Below are positions 28,484-38,040 of a stretch of 64,000 nucleotides of DNA, piece after piece. The stretch spans positions 186,001 through 250,000 of the forward strand of contig CALNZC010000052.1 of the NCBI GenBank assembly GCA_942490895.1. Reading direction: 5' to 3'. The notes beneath the pieces were generated by a model that ran no database searches, was not told the DNA's origin, and worked only from the letters and a program-made list of their open reading frames with translations. This DNA is from JAGNXB01 sp942490895 (lineage in GTDB: Bacteria > Bacteroidota > Bacteroidia > Chitinophagales > Saprospiraceae). The translations under genes were made by a program, and so were the position numbers. The first letter of the stretch is position 1. Every line of letters starts with the position of its first letter.

Positions 28484-28605
28484 TTCCACGTGGTTGTAAT
28501 ATCGTATTCGCTTCATATTTCAAACAAAAAGTAGGTCAACAGAAGGGATAAGCCTCCAGTTAACTGGTGAAAATACCCATATTTATACAGACTTCAACCC
28601 CCATT

Positions 28606-31131
28606 ATGACATCTCGACTCGCTCTTTTGCTTTCAAGCTGTCTTCTGACAGCCAACATCCAGGCACAAATCACTGATTTTCAATCTAAAGGAATCGGGGG
28701 AGGTGGCGCACTCTTTAGTCCGTCCATAAATCCTCAAAATCCGGATGAAATCTATCTGGCCAGCGATCTGGGTGGGCTTTACCACACTGAAAATGCCGGA
28801 CTCAAGTATGATATCATTCATTTCACCGAGGCACAAACTTCGCCCTACAGCAAGGTCTGTTTTACACAGAACCTAAACATCCGCTATTCGCTGCTTTATG
28901 ATGCGAATTCTTTTAGCAACCGACCAGCTAGAACGATAGACGGTGGTACAACATGGGATTTCATTTCCGGAGATATGCAGCCCGGGGAAGACAAGCTTTT
29001 CATTTTTGCGGACTTCGATCAACCCGAGCGCTTCATCTGGACACAATACAATCACGTCTTCTTTTCATCAGACGGTGGGATGACATCCACACTGATCTGG
29101 ACTGCAGCAGACTTGGGCGCAGGTGTGTTACTCAGTGGCGTTTTCTGGGATGGTGACGATATCTATCTGGGCACCAATGAAGGGGTGTTGATCTCCACAG
29201 ACGGAGGTTCTACCTTCTCTAATGCAGGGTATTCTGGAATACCTGCGAATGAACGGATCATCGGGTTTGGTGCGGGCAGAGCCGGCAACCTCACCCGCTT
29301 TTTTGCGCTGACCGCAGACGTTGGGGATGTCTATGCTACAAATTTGGGTTACGATTACTGGGGCTTGATCCGGGGCGTCTATCGAATGGACAATATGTCC
29401 ACCAACTGGATTCCATCTATGAACGGAATTGACCTCAACAGTGATTATGCCGTGTATTTGGGCATGGCTGAAAATGACCCGAGTACCTGCTATATCGCCG
29501 GAAGCGAGCCTGGCGGAAAAGCCAATGTTCTGAAGACCACAGATGGAGGACTCTCCTGGGAACGAGTCTTCCTGACGGCAAACAATCAAAATATTTACAC
29601 CGGGTACTCCGGTGATGGTGGAGACCTCGGATGGACCTGGGGTGGCAATGCCCTGGGCTTTTCTGTCCAGCCTCAGGACAGCAAAGATGTCCTCTTTACC
29701 GATTTCGGTTTTATTCATCGCACCCGAGATGGGGGCGACTCCTGGCATCAGGCCTACCTCGACCCTCAGGATGAGAATCCAGCCAACAGCCCAATCCCCA
29801 AAAAGAAAACCTACCATGGTGTAGGTATGGAGCAGACGACCACCTGGCAAGTCTACTGGTTTGACTCCACCACCCTCTTCAGTTGCTTTACCGATATCCG
29901 CGGTATCCGCTCTTCTGACCGCGGCGAATCCTGGAGCTTTGACTACTCCGGACATAGTCATAACACCATGTACCGGATCGACAAACACCAGACTCAGGAT
30001 ATCTGGTTTGCCGCGACTTCTTCGGTCCACGACATCTATCAGACCACTTATGTCACAGATCAGCGCCTCTCTCCAACCTATCGAGATGGTCATGTCCTGT
30101 GGAGTATCGATAAAGGGAAAAACTGGTCTACCATGCGAGACTTTGACGCCCCTGTGATCTGGGTGACTACCGATCCGTCCAATACAAATCGGCTCTATGC
30201 CGGTGTCATCTCTGTCAATCCTGCCATCGGTGGAGTCTGGCGTGCGGATGGGATCAACAACCCAGAAACCGCAAACTGGACCAAGGTGTCAAATCCTCCC
30301 GCCAACGTGGGGCGAATCTTCAACATTCACGCGTTGGAAGATGGCACTCTGGTGACCACCTGGTCCGCCAGAAAACACAATACTGCCAGTATTTTCAGTG
30401 ACTCCAGTGGCGTTTTTGTCAGCCAGGATGGAGGGCTGAATTGGGAAAATCGCAGTCATCCGGATATGGATTACTGGACAAAAGATCTCGTTATTGACCC
30501 ATTTGATCCTTCGCAAAGTACCTGGTATACATGTGTCTGGAGTGGTTGGGGCGGCCCGGCAAATGATCTTGGCCGATTGTTCCGAACCACAGATCGCGGA
30601 CTGACCTGGTCGGCCATAACCGGCGATGATCAATTCCATCGGGTCAGTTCCGTAACCGTGGATCCACATGACCCCGAAACCATGTATCTCACAACCGAAG
30701 AGCAGGGTTTATGGGTCACGACAAATAAATCGGATGCGACGCCCTTGTGGACACTCGTCGAAGAATATCCATTCGGACATCCAGAACGAATATTCTTCAA
30801 TCCCTTCGACCAGAAAGAACTGTGGGTAGCGAGCTTTGGGAATGGCATGCGTGTCGCCAAAACATCATCCACACCCATCCACCCGCAAGACCCGGTCAAT
30901 CCTCTTATCTCTATCCTCACCAATCCGGCATCCAACAGCCTGCACTTGGAAGGGCCAATGGATCACACCATCCCCGTCCATATTTTGAATGACCTGGGTC
31001 AAAGGGTACGAGGCGCAGATGTGAATGGGAACCTGATCCTGGATATCCATGAACTTCCACCAGGCACATATTTCCTTCAATACTATGCGAACGACCGTCC
31101 AGTGTCCCAGGCGTTCATCCTGGGTCAATGA
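28606..31131 (+). CDS. Large BNR/sortilin-like beta-propeller protein with T9SS type A signal
   Basis: An 841-residue secreted protein with signal peptide MTSRLALLLSSCLLTANIQA. It contains many Asp-box-like turns (RTIDGGTTWDFI, STDGGSTFSNAG, TTDGGLSWERV, RTRDGGDSWHQA, SQDGGLNWENR, RTTDRGLTWSAI), giving two beta-propellers. This is the architecture of VPS10/sortilin-like and family-74 glycosidase-like proteins (xyloglucanases). C-terminal residues LTNPASNSLHLEGPMDHTIP ... LPPGTYFLQYYANDRPVSQA form a type A sorting domain. Hydrolase activity is possible, but I cannot confirm the paired catalytic Asp residues, so the safe call is a secreted propeller protein. Divergent from the giant adhesin gene. 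Confidence 0.8.
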   Translation: MTSRLALLLSSCLLTANIQAQITDFQSKGIGGGGALFSPSINPQNPDEIYLASDLGGLYHTENAGLKYDIIHFTEAQTSPYSKVCFTQNLNIRYSLLYDANSFSNRPARTIDGGTTWDFISGDMQPGEDKLFIFADFDQPERFIWTQYNHVFFSSDGGMTSTLIWTAADLGAGVLLSGVFWDGDDIYLGTNEGVLISTDGGSTFSNAGYSGIPANERIIGFGAGRAGNLTRFFALTADVGDVYATNLGYDYWGLIRGVYRMDNMSTNWIPSMNGIDLNSDYAVYLGMAENDPSTCYIAGSEPGGKANVLKTTDGGLSWERVFLTANNQNIYTGYSGDGGDLGWTWGGNALGFSVQPQDSKDVLFTDFGFIHRTRDGGDSWHQAYLDPQDENPANSPIPKKKTYHGVGMEQTTTWQVYWFDSTTLFSCFTDIRGIRSSDRGESWSFDYSGHSHNTMYRIDKHQTQDIWFAATSSVHDIYQTTYVTDQRLSPTYRDGHVLWSIDKGKNWSTMRDFDAPVIWVTTDPSNTNRLYAGVISVNPAIGGVWRADGINNPETANWTKVSNPPANVGRIFNIHALEDGTLVTTWSARKHNTASIFSDSSGVFVSQDGGLNWENRSHPDMDYWTKDLVIDPFDPSQSTWYTCVWSGWGGPANDLGRLFRTTDRGLTWSAITGDDQFHRVSSVTVDPHDPETMYLTTEEQGLWVTTNKSDATPLWTLVEEYPFGHPERIFFNPFDQKELWVASFGNGMRVAKTSSTPIHPQDPVNPLISILTNPASNSLHLEGPMDHTIPVHILNDLGQRVRGADVNGNLILDIHELPPGTYFLQYYANDRPVSQAFILGQ

Positions 31132-31227
31132 TTTCCATTTCATTGAAAAACGAACAGCCGTCTACCTCCCGCAGGAGACCCGGCCCAGCAGACAGAGAAC
31201 AAGTTTAAGGAGGGATTTACTCGTACC

Positions 31228-31635
31228 CTATTTACTTCCCAGTTGACCACCTAACCAGGCCATTGGCAGATAGGCCAGGAACAAGTCGACCACTACAAAC
31301 CAGGACGGTGCCGGGATCATATTGGCAGCAGCGATTCCGCCGAGGAGGAAAACGATACCAATGATCAAGGCTAGAATCGGCTTACGTGTGGCTCCCAGAC
31401 GCGCGGCGAGATATGCCCCGGCCAGAGTGCCAAGCGCATGCGCCAGAAAGGGAAACAAGAAATGAACAGGTGTGTAGAGGTGGATAGAGGCTTTAATGCT
31501 CTCTATATCATTGGGATCAACACCATTAGGCGGAGGGATAATGGATCCACTGACCATGATCAGGCCCATATTGACAACTGAGCCAAGGACAAAACCTGCG
31601 GCTACAGCAAGCACATTACGTATGATTGGATTCAT
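31228..31635 (-). CDS. Four-helix integral membrane protein
   Basis: A 135-residue inner-membrane protein with four hydrophobic segments: VLAVAAGFVLGSVVNMGLIM, FLFPFLAHALGTLAGAYLAA, LALIIGIVFLLGGIAAANMI and WFVVVDLFLAYLPMAWLGG. Small proteins of this pattern are frequent in Bacteroidota and have no assigned function. It resembles in size and topology the protein at 45335-45742, though the sequences differ. No neighbour on the same strand is close enough to suggest an operon. Confidence 0.7.
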   Translation of the reverse strand: MNPIIRNVLAVAAGFVLGSVVNMGLIMVSGSIIPPPNGVDPNDIESIKASIHLYTPVHFLFPFLAHALGTLAGAYLAARLGATRKPILALIIGIVFLLGGIAAANMIPAPSWFVVVDLFLAYLPMAWLGGQLGSK

Positions 31636-31740
31636 GATAACAGGTTTTGGTTATTGACTTAAAGATCATTTTTTTTTTCATGAAACAGAATAACTCAGCA
31701 AGTACAACCATGTCGTAATCAGCCTTGCACACAAAATCCA

Positions 31741-31768
31741 GGAAGGGCGCAACATGTTGCGCCCTTCC
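31741..31768 (-). terminator. Perfect 28-bp palindrome, possible terminator
   Basis: A perfect 14+14 base inverted repeat with no loop bases (left arm GGAAGGGCGCAACA) lies 38 bp after the stop of the minus-strand propeller lipoprotein gene. On the minus strand it is followed by GGATTTTGTG, a weak T-run, so a terminator is plausible. A protein-binding palindrome is an alternative. Confidence 0.5.
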
Positions 31769-31806
31769 TACAAATCAACCTAAGAGCCGAAGACTATAGT
31801 CTTGAA

Positions 31807-33108
31807 TTATTGGGTAACATTAGACGTATTCCTGTTGTCGTGAGTGTATTTAGGCCAACCCCTGTCGGCTACGGATTCATCGCCTTGAATGGCAAATACA
31901 GAATTCGACTTCAATCCGAATACGACTCCATTCGTTGACAGGGCCATTGCATTCTCACGTGAATTCGCCATTGGAGCAAACCAATCCAATTGGCCTGAAT
32001 GGGAAAATGCGTGTACCGTAGAGACCCAGTCCCTGCTTCGAATCGTCAGAAGTTGATTTGCCTTTGTCAGGATAGACCCGATCAGATTCACGTGAACTGC
32101 AGCTGGAAATGCCGTCGCGGAGGATTGACCTGGAGCGTATTGAGCCAGCCCTGAATAATTATTATCGTCCTGATAGATCACACCGTCCGGACCAATTAAT
32201 TTAGGATTCGTATTACTCTCATGACCGCTTTGCCACAGGATATTTCCATCCGTGGGTTGGATCCTGTACATTCGAAATGGATCAGAACTGGTCAAACGGA
32301 ATGATGCAATAATCGTCCCATCCGTATCCAGAGCCAGATTGTTCAAACTATTGGAGATCGTATATATCGGTTTAGACCACAGGATGATACCTGAAGCAGC
32401 ATCAACAGTGACAAGTGATATGCTGTTATCGATCGTCGTATAGTAATGAATCCTGTTTCCTGGCCCCACCACTGTATTACTCTGGATGGCTCCATTGTTT
32501 GCAGCAAGGTTATACCACACTGTTGTGCCTCCAGGACTGACACAATACAAGGCCCGGCTGTACACGCCACTGCCAACGCTTCCGAAGACCAGATCACCAC
32601 TATTGGTCAGGGATAATGCACCGATCTCGCCATAGGTATAAAGGGTTCCGGTGCCATCCGGATGAGGTAGTTCTGTTGGCACCTCCCAAACCCAGTTAAA
32701 TTGGCCCGAGCCCGGGTTAATCGAATATAACCTGGTTGAACCGATCACATATAGGGTCCCGTCACTGCCCACAAGTATGGGGCTTGACAGACGGACATTA
32801 TCTATTACTGGAGATTCCCAGCGTAAAGTCCCGGTGTTCGAATCCAAAGCTCGAATTCTGGACCTGGTCCAATACAGGGTTCCACCCGCCATGGCGTAAT
32901 AGAGATCCCCGTTAGTGCCGATTGCCAATGTGGGCTCTGTAAACAAGCTATCTGATCCAGGAGCTTGGTGAATCCATAATGTATCTCCTACCTGGGTGGT
33001 GGGAAGGTCATCCATCGGGTCAAAGAGCTTACACCGACTGAGTGACATTGCTGTCAATAAAACAAGGATGATGACCAATACGGCAGATTGTAAAGTTAGC
33101 TTTTTCAT
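31807..33108 (-). CDS. PQQ-type beta-propeller lipoprotein
   Basis: A 433-residue lipoprotein (signal peptide ending MSLSRC). The body has repeats of the PQQ/quinoprotein propeller type: RIRALDSNTGTLRWESPV, RLYSINPGSGQFNWVWEV, LVTVDAASGIILWSKPIY, MYRIQPTDGNILWQSGH. Such non-enzymatic propellers (BamB-like fold) serve as binding scaffolds; no catalytic PQQ site is visible. It ends with WPKYTHDNRNTSN, the closing strand seen in this family. Exported, attached to a membrane; its role is unknown. Confidence 0.85.
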   Translation of the reverse strand: MKKLTLQSAVLVIILVLLTAMSLSRCKLFDPMDDLPTTQVGDTLWIHQAPGSDSLFTEPTLAIGTNGDLYYAMAGGTLYWTRSRIRALDSNTGTLRWESPVIDNVRLSSPILVGSDGTLYVIGSTRLYSINPGSGQFNWVWEVPTELPHPDGTGTLYTYGEIGALSLTNSGDLVFGSVGSGVYSRALYCVSPGGTTVWYNLAANNGAIQSNTVVGPGNRIHYYTTIDNSISLVTVDAASGIILWSKPIYTISNSLNNLALDTDGTIIASFRLTSSDPFRMYRIQPTDGNILWQSGHESNTNPKLIGPDGVIYQDDNNYSGLAQYAPGQSSATAFPAAVHVNLIGSILTKANQLLTIRSRDWVSTVHAFSHSGQLDWFAPMANSRENAMALSTNGVVFGLKSNSVFAIQGDESVADRGWPKYTHDNRNTSNVTQ

Positions 33109-33355
33109 GGTCGATTATTTTCAGCGATAATATACCCGCGGGCATGATGATTACTTATGCCAATTCTTTGCCACCTGAATGACTTTAAACATTGACAGAA
33201 GGTGCTTCTCCATCGTAACTTTATGCAGGTTTACTTTTGCCAGATTGGGGAATATTAAATCATGCTTACATCTCTAATAGACTATCGTCCTCCTGTTTTA
33301 CATCTGCCCGTAAAAATGGATGACCGCAGACCGTCTATCTTTAAGCACCAAGTGA

Positions 33356-33874
33356 ATGAATATGTCGACTCCAGAATTTATGATATCCTCCCTCATTCGA
33401 AACCGGGAGGTCTTTGCTCAGTTGCTCGCCCAGCCTCACCCTGATCAGATCAGTTGGAGCCAGGCACCTAACAAGTGGTCTCTTTTGCAGGTTGTGTGCC
33501 ATTTGAGGGATGAGGAGAAGGAGGATTTCCGTACACGATTGCGAATGGTATTGGAATCCCCTGGCGTCCCATTTCCCGGCATCAACCCCACTGGATGGGT
33601 GGTCGATCGTCATTATGGCGGTCAGGACTATGCCAGTGTTCTGGGGGAATTCCTCCAGGAACGAGACCATTCAATTGCCTGGCTCAAAGGGCTGCGCAAC
33701 CCTGAATGGGACAATGCAACTGTGCATCCACGACTGGGTCCTATGTCCGGCCATTTCGTCCTGGCCAACTGGTTGGCACATGACAGCCTGCACATTCGCC
33801 AGATCATTCAGTTGCAATATGATTTTCTTCATCATATCACGGGACAATCCCTGCAATATGCCGGCTTTTGGTAG
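33356..33874 (+). CDS. DinB-like four-helix-bundle protein
   Basis: A 172-residue cytosolic protein of the DinB/YfiT superfamily. These proteins are metal-binding four-helix bundles, often thiol-dependent S-transferases. Family features: WSQAPNKWSLLQVVCHLRDE (first metal-binding His, about 49), the long central helix, and HFVLANWLAHDSLHIRQIIQ, which supplies the two further histidines (HDSLHIRQ). It has its own promoter region (33109-33355 shows nothing else). Substrate unknown. Confidence 0.88.
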   Translation: MNMSTPEFMISSLIRNREVFAQLLAQPHPDQISWSQAPNKWSLLQVVCHLRDEEKEDFRTRLRMVLESPGVPFPGINPTGWVVDRHYGGQDYASVLGEFLQERDHSIAWLKGLRNPEWDNATVHPRLGPMSGHFVLANWLAHDSLHIRQIIQLQYDFLHHITGQSLQYAGFW

Positions 33875-34192
33875 GGGTGATTCCCACCTCTCTGAAATCC
33901 AACAAAATCAAGGTTTTCGAGGGTCAAAAAGACAATATCCCCCCTCGGCAGATCGCCTATGACCCCGTGACAATCAGAAGGTTGCGCCCTGAAGTGTTAA
34001 TGTCTTCATAAGTCCTAGCAAATTGATTCGAAGTTGCTTAATTTTGAGGAACATCATCGGATGATGAATCCGGTTATGTCTTGTCAGCTGAATGCCGGGA
34101 GTATTCATATTCCCTGCGCTAGGAGATTTTAACTCTCCGGAGCACCAATGCACCCCGGAAAGGCTGGACACTTTTTTTCAACCGAACTCTTT
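33875..34192. other. Intergenic region upstream of serine hydrolase/NTT pair
   Basis: 318 bp with no credible gene. An in-frame ATG at 34148 could extend the serine hydrolase by 15 residues, but that extension does not look like part of a signal sequence. No repeat or strong hairpin with a T-run was seen. Confidence 0.45.
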
Positions 34193-35203
34193 ATGCACCG
34201 AACAAAATTCTCTCCAGGTCAGACGCGAATCTTCCGTCTCAAAGTGACCACTATATTCTCTCTCATCCTGTTTACTTTGTTTGCCTGGACCGCTGGTCGC
34301 TCCATCTTTGCCAACAATGCGAGAAAGGCAAAGACTTCGTTTGAGCTTACAGATGAATCACTCAACAACCTTCCTTTACACGTTCCGGATTCACTGCTCT
34401 GCCCTCTGAATGAATTGGCAGATGCCGATTTACAGAAACAACTGAATCGAATCCTCAAGTCCAATCCGAAATGGGCAGCTTTGGCCAAGGCCAAAAAGTT
34501 GAGCATCGGCCTGGTCGATATGCGGGATCCATTGAAAGCGCGCTTTGCTGGAATCAACAAAAAAGAGATGGTTTACGCGGCCTCTCTTCCCAAGATTGCT
34601 GTCCTCCTCACTTCCATCCAGGCCATTGAGAATGGCGAACTGGAAGAGACTGCCGAAGTCCGAAAGGACATGCGTCTGATGATTGCCAAAAGCAACAATG
34701 CTGCTACAACGCGGATGATCGATCGTGTAGGCATGGATAAGATTGCAGAAGTCATGCAAGATCCGCGATATCATCTGTACGATCGCAAGAACAAAGGCGG
34801 CCTTTGGGTCGGCAAGGCTTATGGTCGCGGTGGTGCCCGCAAAGGTGACCCTCTGAAGAATATCAGTCATGCGGCGACTGCTGAGCAAGTATGCCGTTAC
34901 TACTACATGTTGGCCAATGGCCAATTGGTCAGCCCAGAACGTTCCAAGCAAATGCTGGACATTATGGGAGAGCCAGAATTACATCACAAATTTGTCAATG
35001 TCCTGGATCGCATCGCACCGAATGCTAAAGTTTTTCGCAAGTCGGGTTCATGGAAGAACTGGCATGCAGATTCCGTCCTCGTATGGGGAAAGAACAGAAA
35101 GTATATCCTGGTTGGTCTGGCAGAAACACCTGAAGGCGAACAGCTGATGAGAGACCTGATCAAACGGGTTGATCGTGCGCTGATGGCCTCACGAAATGCC
35201 TGA
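34193..35203 (+). CDS. Exported class A beta-lactamase-like serine hydrolase
   Basis: A 336-residue protein with an N-terminal hydrophobic anchor (VTTIFSLILFTLFAWTAG). The three signature motifs of the penicillin-binding/beta-lactamase fold are present: SLPK (SxxK, S131/K134), SNN (the SDN loop, 167-169) and KSG (the KTG strand, 283-285). I see no clear E166 omega-loop equivalent of true class A lactamases, so a peptidase or esterase acting on the envelope is as likely as antibiotic hydrolysis. The gene ends 5 bp before the nucleotide-transporter gene, so the two are probably co-transcribed. A second, unrelated-length hydrolase with the same motifs lies at 38041-39303. Confidence 0.82.
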   Translation: MHRTKFSPGQTRIFRLKVTTIFSLILFTLFAWTAGRSIFANNARKAKTSFELTDESLNNLPLHVPDSLLCPLNELADADLQKQLNRILKSNPKWAALAKAKKLSIGLVDMRDPLKARFAGINKKEMVYAASLPKIAVLLTSIQAIENGELEETAEVRKDMRLMIAKSNNAATTRMIDRVGMDKIAEVMQDPRYHLYDRKNKGGLWVGKAYGRGGARKGDPLKNISHAATAEQVCRYYYMLANGQLVSPERSKQMLDIMGEPELHHKFVNVLDRIAPNAKVFRKSGSWKNWHADSVLVWGKNRKYILVGLAETPEGEQLMRDLIKRVDRALMASRNA

Positions 35204-35208
35204 AAAAC

Positions 35209-38022
35209 ATGCTGTCCAGATTGGCGGAATCGGGTTTAGATTTCCTCCGCCGCACATTTGACATTCGTCCCGGAGAATTACGCAGGGTGTCCCTCATGGG
35301 CACCAACATCTTTCTGATCATCAGTACGTTGATGATCATTAAGCCTGTCATCAACGCCCTGTTCCTCTCCTATGTCGGCGTTAAAAGCCTCCCGTCCCTC
35401 TTCCTCCTGGTGGCGAGTATTGCCATGATCGTCTCCGTCTTGTATGCACGGGCATTGACACGGATCTCTTTGCATAAGATGATCCTGCGTACCTATCAGG
35501 TGTCTATCCCAGCCATGATCCTGACAGGGGTCTTGCTCCATATGGAACTGGCCGGAAAATGGGTCATCTATGTGTTCTATATCGGCGAGGTCATCTTTGC
35601 CCTTCTGACCACATCCCAATTCTGGATTCTGGCCAACCTGGTTTTCAATCCATTGGAAGCCAAGCGTCTGTTCAGCCTTGTCGGCGCAGGTGCCCTTGCC
35701 GGAGGTGTCATGGGTGGATATCTGACTTCGGTCTTTGCCCCCATCCTATCCAATGAAAACCTCCTCTTTATGGCTGCCGCCTTGCTAGCAGGCGGTTTCT
35801 TTGTCAATCGCACCATCTGGCGTGACTATATTACTCCGGAACAAATCCGGACGTCCAAAAAAACAGCTGAACTCCAGGGGAACCCGCTACAGGTCATTCG
35901 AAACTCCCGGCACCTGACCCTCCTGGCCTTGATTGTGGGTATTGGTATTGTCATCGCCAAACTGGTCGAATATCAGTACAGTGCCCTGGCTTCTGCAGCC
36001 ATTCCCGATGCCGATAATCTCGCCGCCTTTTTCGGATTCTGGTTTTCGACATTCAACATCATCTCTTTGATCATTCAGATCTTCATTACCCGACGGGTGG
36101 TGGGAATTTATGGTGTGGGAAAATCCCTGTTTATCCTACCACTGGCTCTGTTCGGAGGCGCGACTCTCTTGTTGATCACCCCGGTTTTATGGGCAGGGAT
36201 CGCACTGAAGCTCTTTGATGTGTCGATCAAACAATCGATCAATAAAGCTGCAGTGGAACTGCTGATCCTCCCGATCCCACTTGCCACAAAAAGCCAGGCC
36301 AAAACATTTATCGATGTATTTGTGGACACGGCGGCTACAGGCATAGGCGGACTCCTGCTTCTCTTCCTGATCAATGGCCTCGACCTTCCGCTCCGAGCGG
36401 TCAGTCTGCTGATCATGGTTCTGGTGGGTTTGTGGATTTGGTTCGCCCTGGAAATTCGAAAGGAATACATCCGCAGCTTCAAGGAAAATCTCACGGCATC
36501 TGCAGATCCTAAAAAGAAAGAAAAGACAGCCAATTCTGAAGGTTCCGTACTCGAAGGAATGCGTCGGGTCCTTCTGAATGGATCTGAACGTCAACTGCTT
36601 TTCGTCCTCGGCAAAATCGAGGAACTGAAAGAAGTCCGACTGATTCCGGATACCCTGCCATTGATAAGTCATGAGTCACCCGCTGTTCGGGTTGCTGCGC
36701 TTCGATGTCTCTATTTTCATCCGGATCACACCATAAAGGAGCAATTCACACCACTCTTGCAAGATGAAGATGCCGAAGTCCGATATCATGCGTTTACAGC
36801 CATACTGAGGCATTCACGCCGAGACCGGGTCAACCTCATCAATCAGTATCTCAATGATGCTGATCCGATGATCAATGGTGCTGCACTCGTCGGGCTAGCC
36901 ATGGAGTCGCGCAACAACCCGGAAATGCAGCGACTTTTCCAGATCGAAGACCTGGTTGTCGACAAAACGCATTATCTCACCTTACTGAAGGACGAAGACT
37001 CCCGAAGGCTTTATAAGATCATGATCATCCGTGCGATCGGGCATGGCCGGATCCGAGGCCAATACGGCCTTCTGGATCGTTTCCTTCTGGATGAAGAACA
37101 AAGCGTACTCCAACAGGTATTACTGGCGATGGGCAATGCCGAGGATCCATCTTTCATACCTGTCCTGATTGCATACTTGCCAGCCAAGGAGACCCGGGAT
37201 ACAGCCACAAAAGCATTGTCACAATTTGGCCCTTCTCTATTACCAGACTTGCAGGCCTTTGTGTCGACTCCGGGACATTCCTCCGAGCTGCTTCGATTGA
37301 TTCCATCCCTGGCAGAGGGGATCAATGCTCCGGAAGCGGTTTCCTTTCTGTTCGCCATGATTGGCCATACCGATGTCAGCGTCCGACTCGCAGCTCTCCA
37401 ATCCTTATTGGTGTTGCGGAAGCAATTTCCCAATTTGTATATCAGCGAGAAGGAGACCATCAAGTTGATCATTAATGAGACTCACCTCTACAAGAACACG
37501 CTCGGAAACCTTTACACGCAGAAACGGCTGGAGGTTCAAGATGAACAACCAACCCAACAAGCCCGCCAGGCTCTCACCACCCTTCTTGAACGACGGCTGG
37601 ATGGTACGCTTGAACGCATTTTCCACCTGCTTGGGTTACGGTACTCTCCCAGCCAGATCAACCCTGTTTACGAGGGCATCAAAGCGCATAATCCGGATGT
37701 TCGATTCAATGCCGTGGAGTTTCTGGATAATATTCTGGAAACAGATCTGAAAAAGATCCTCATCCCTATTGTTGAGTCAGCACTCATCGACCCCGCATCG
37801 GATGCCGCCATTCTGCGGCTGAACGTCAAAGCCCCCTCAGAGGAAGACTGCTTTGATCAACTGTTGAAAGGCAGGGATGAAAAGATCAAACTGGCCGTCA
37901 TTCGGGTCATCGGCGAAACAGGTCTTGCCCTCCATCGTGAGCGAATGGAGGTCTTTCTGACCTCGTCCAATCCCAAACTGAAAAAGGCTGCGGAAGAAGC
38001 CCTGGTCAGTCTTGTACATTGA
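35209..38022 (+). CDS. NTT (ATP/ADP translocase)-family transporter fused to HEAT repeats
   Basis: A 937-residue protein. Residues about 25-430 form some 11-12 TM helices with segments typical of bacterial nucleotide transporters: TLMIIKPVINALFLSYVG, VIYVFYIGEVIFALLTTSQF WILANL, and EAKRLFSLVGAGALAGGVMG. Residues about 450-930 are cytosolic HEAT-type helical repeats (SPAVRVAALRCLYFHPD, DAEVRYHAFTAILRHSRRD, DVSVRLAALQSLLVLRK). NTT proteins are best known from Chlamydia, Rickettsia and plastids, where they exchange ATP and ADP; HEAT fusions exist in free-living bacteria. Substrate and direction are unproven here. Second gene after the serine hydrolase; convergent with the second hydrolase gene, 18 bp apart. 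Confidence 0.8.
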   Translation: MLSRLAESGLDFLRRTFDIRPGELRRVSLMGTNIFLIISTLMIIKPVINALFLSYVGVKSLPSLFLLVASIAMIVSVLYARALTRISLHKMILRTYQVSIPAMILTGVLLHMELAGKWVIYVFYIGEVIFALLTTSQFWILANLVFNPLEAKRLFSLVGAGALAGGVMGGYLTSVFAPILSNENLLFMAAALLAGGFFVNRTIWRDYITPEQIRTSKKTAELQGNPLQVIRNSRHLTLLALIVGIGIVIAKLVEYQYSALASAAIPDADNLAAFFGFWFSTFNIISLIIQIFITRRVVGIYGVGKSLFILPLALFGGATLLLITPVLWAGIALKLFDVSIKQSINKAAVELLILPIPLATKSQAKTFIDVFVDTAATGIGGLLLLFLINGLDLPLRAVSLLIMVLVGLWIWFALEIRKEYIRSFKENLTASADPKKKEKTANSEGSVLEGMRRVLLNGSERQLLFVLGKIEELKEVRLIPDTLPLISHESPAVRVAALRCLYFHPDHTIKEQFTPLLQDEDAEVRYHAFTAILRHSRRDRVNLINQYLNDADPMINGAALVGLAMESRNNPEMQRLFQIEDLVVDKTHYLTLLKDEDSRRLYKIMIIRAIGHGRIRGQYGLLDRFLLDEEQSVLQQVLLAMGNAEDPSFIPVLIAYLPAKETRDTATKALSQFGPSLLPDLQAFVSTPGHSSELLRLIPSLAEGINAPEAVSFLFAMIGHTDVSVRLAALQSLLVLRKQFPNLYISEKETIKLIINETHLYKNTLGNLYTQKRLEVQDEQPTQQARQALTTLLERRLDGTLERIFHLLGLRYSPSQINPVYEGIKAHNPDVRFNAVEFLDNILETDLKKILIPIVESALIDPASDAAILRLNVKAPSEEDCFDQLLKGRDEKIKLAVIRVIGETGLALHRERMEVFLTSSNPKLKKAAEEALVSLVH

Positions 38023-38040
38023 GGTCTATTGAAAGTTTGC

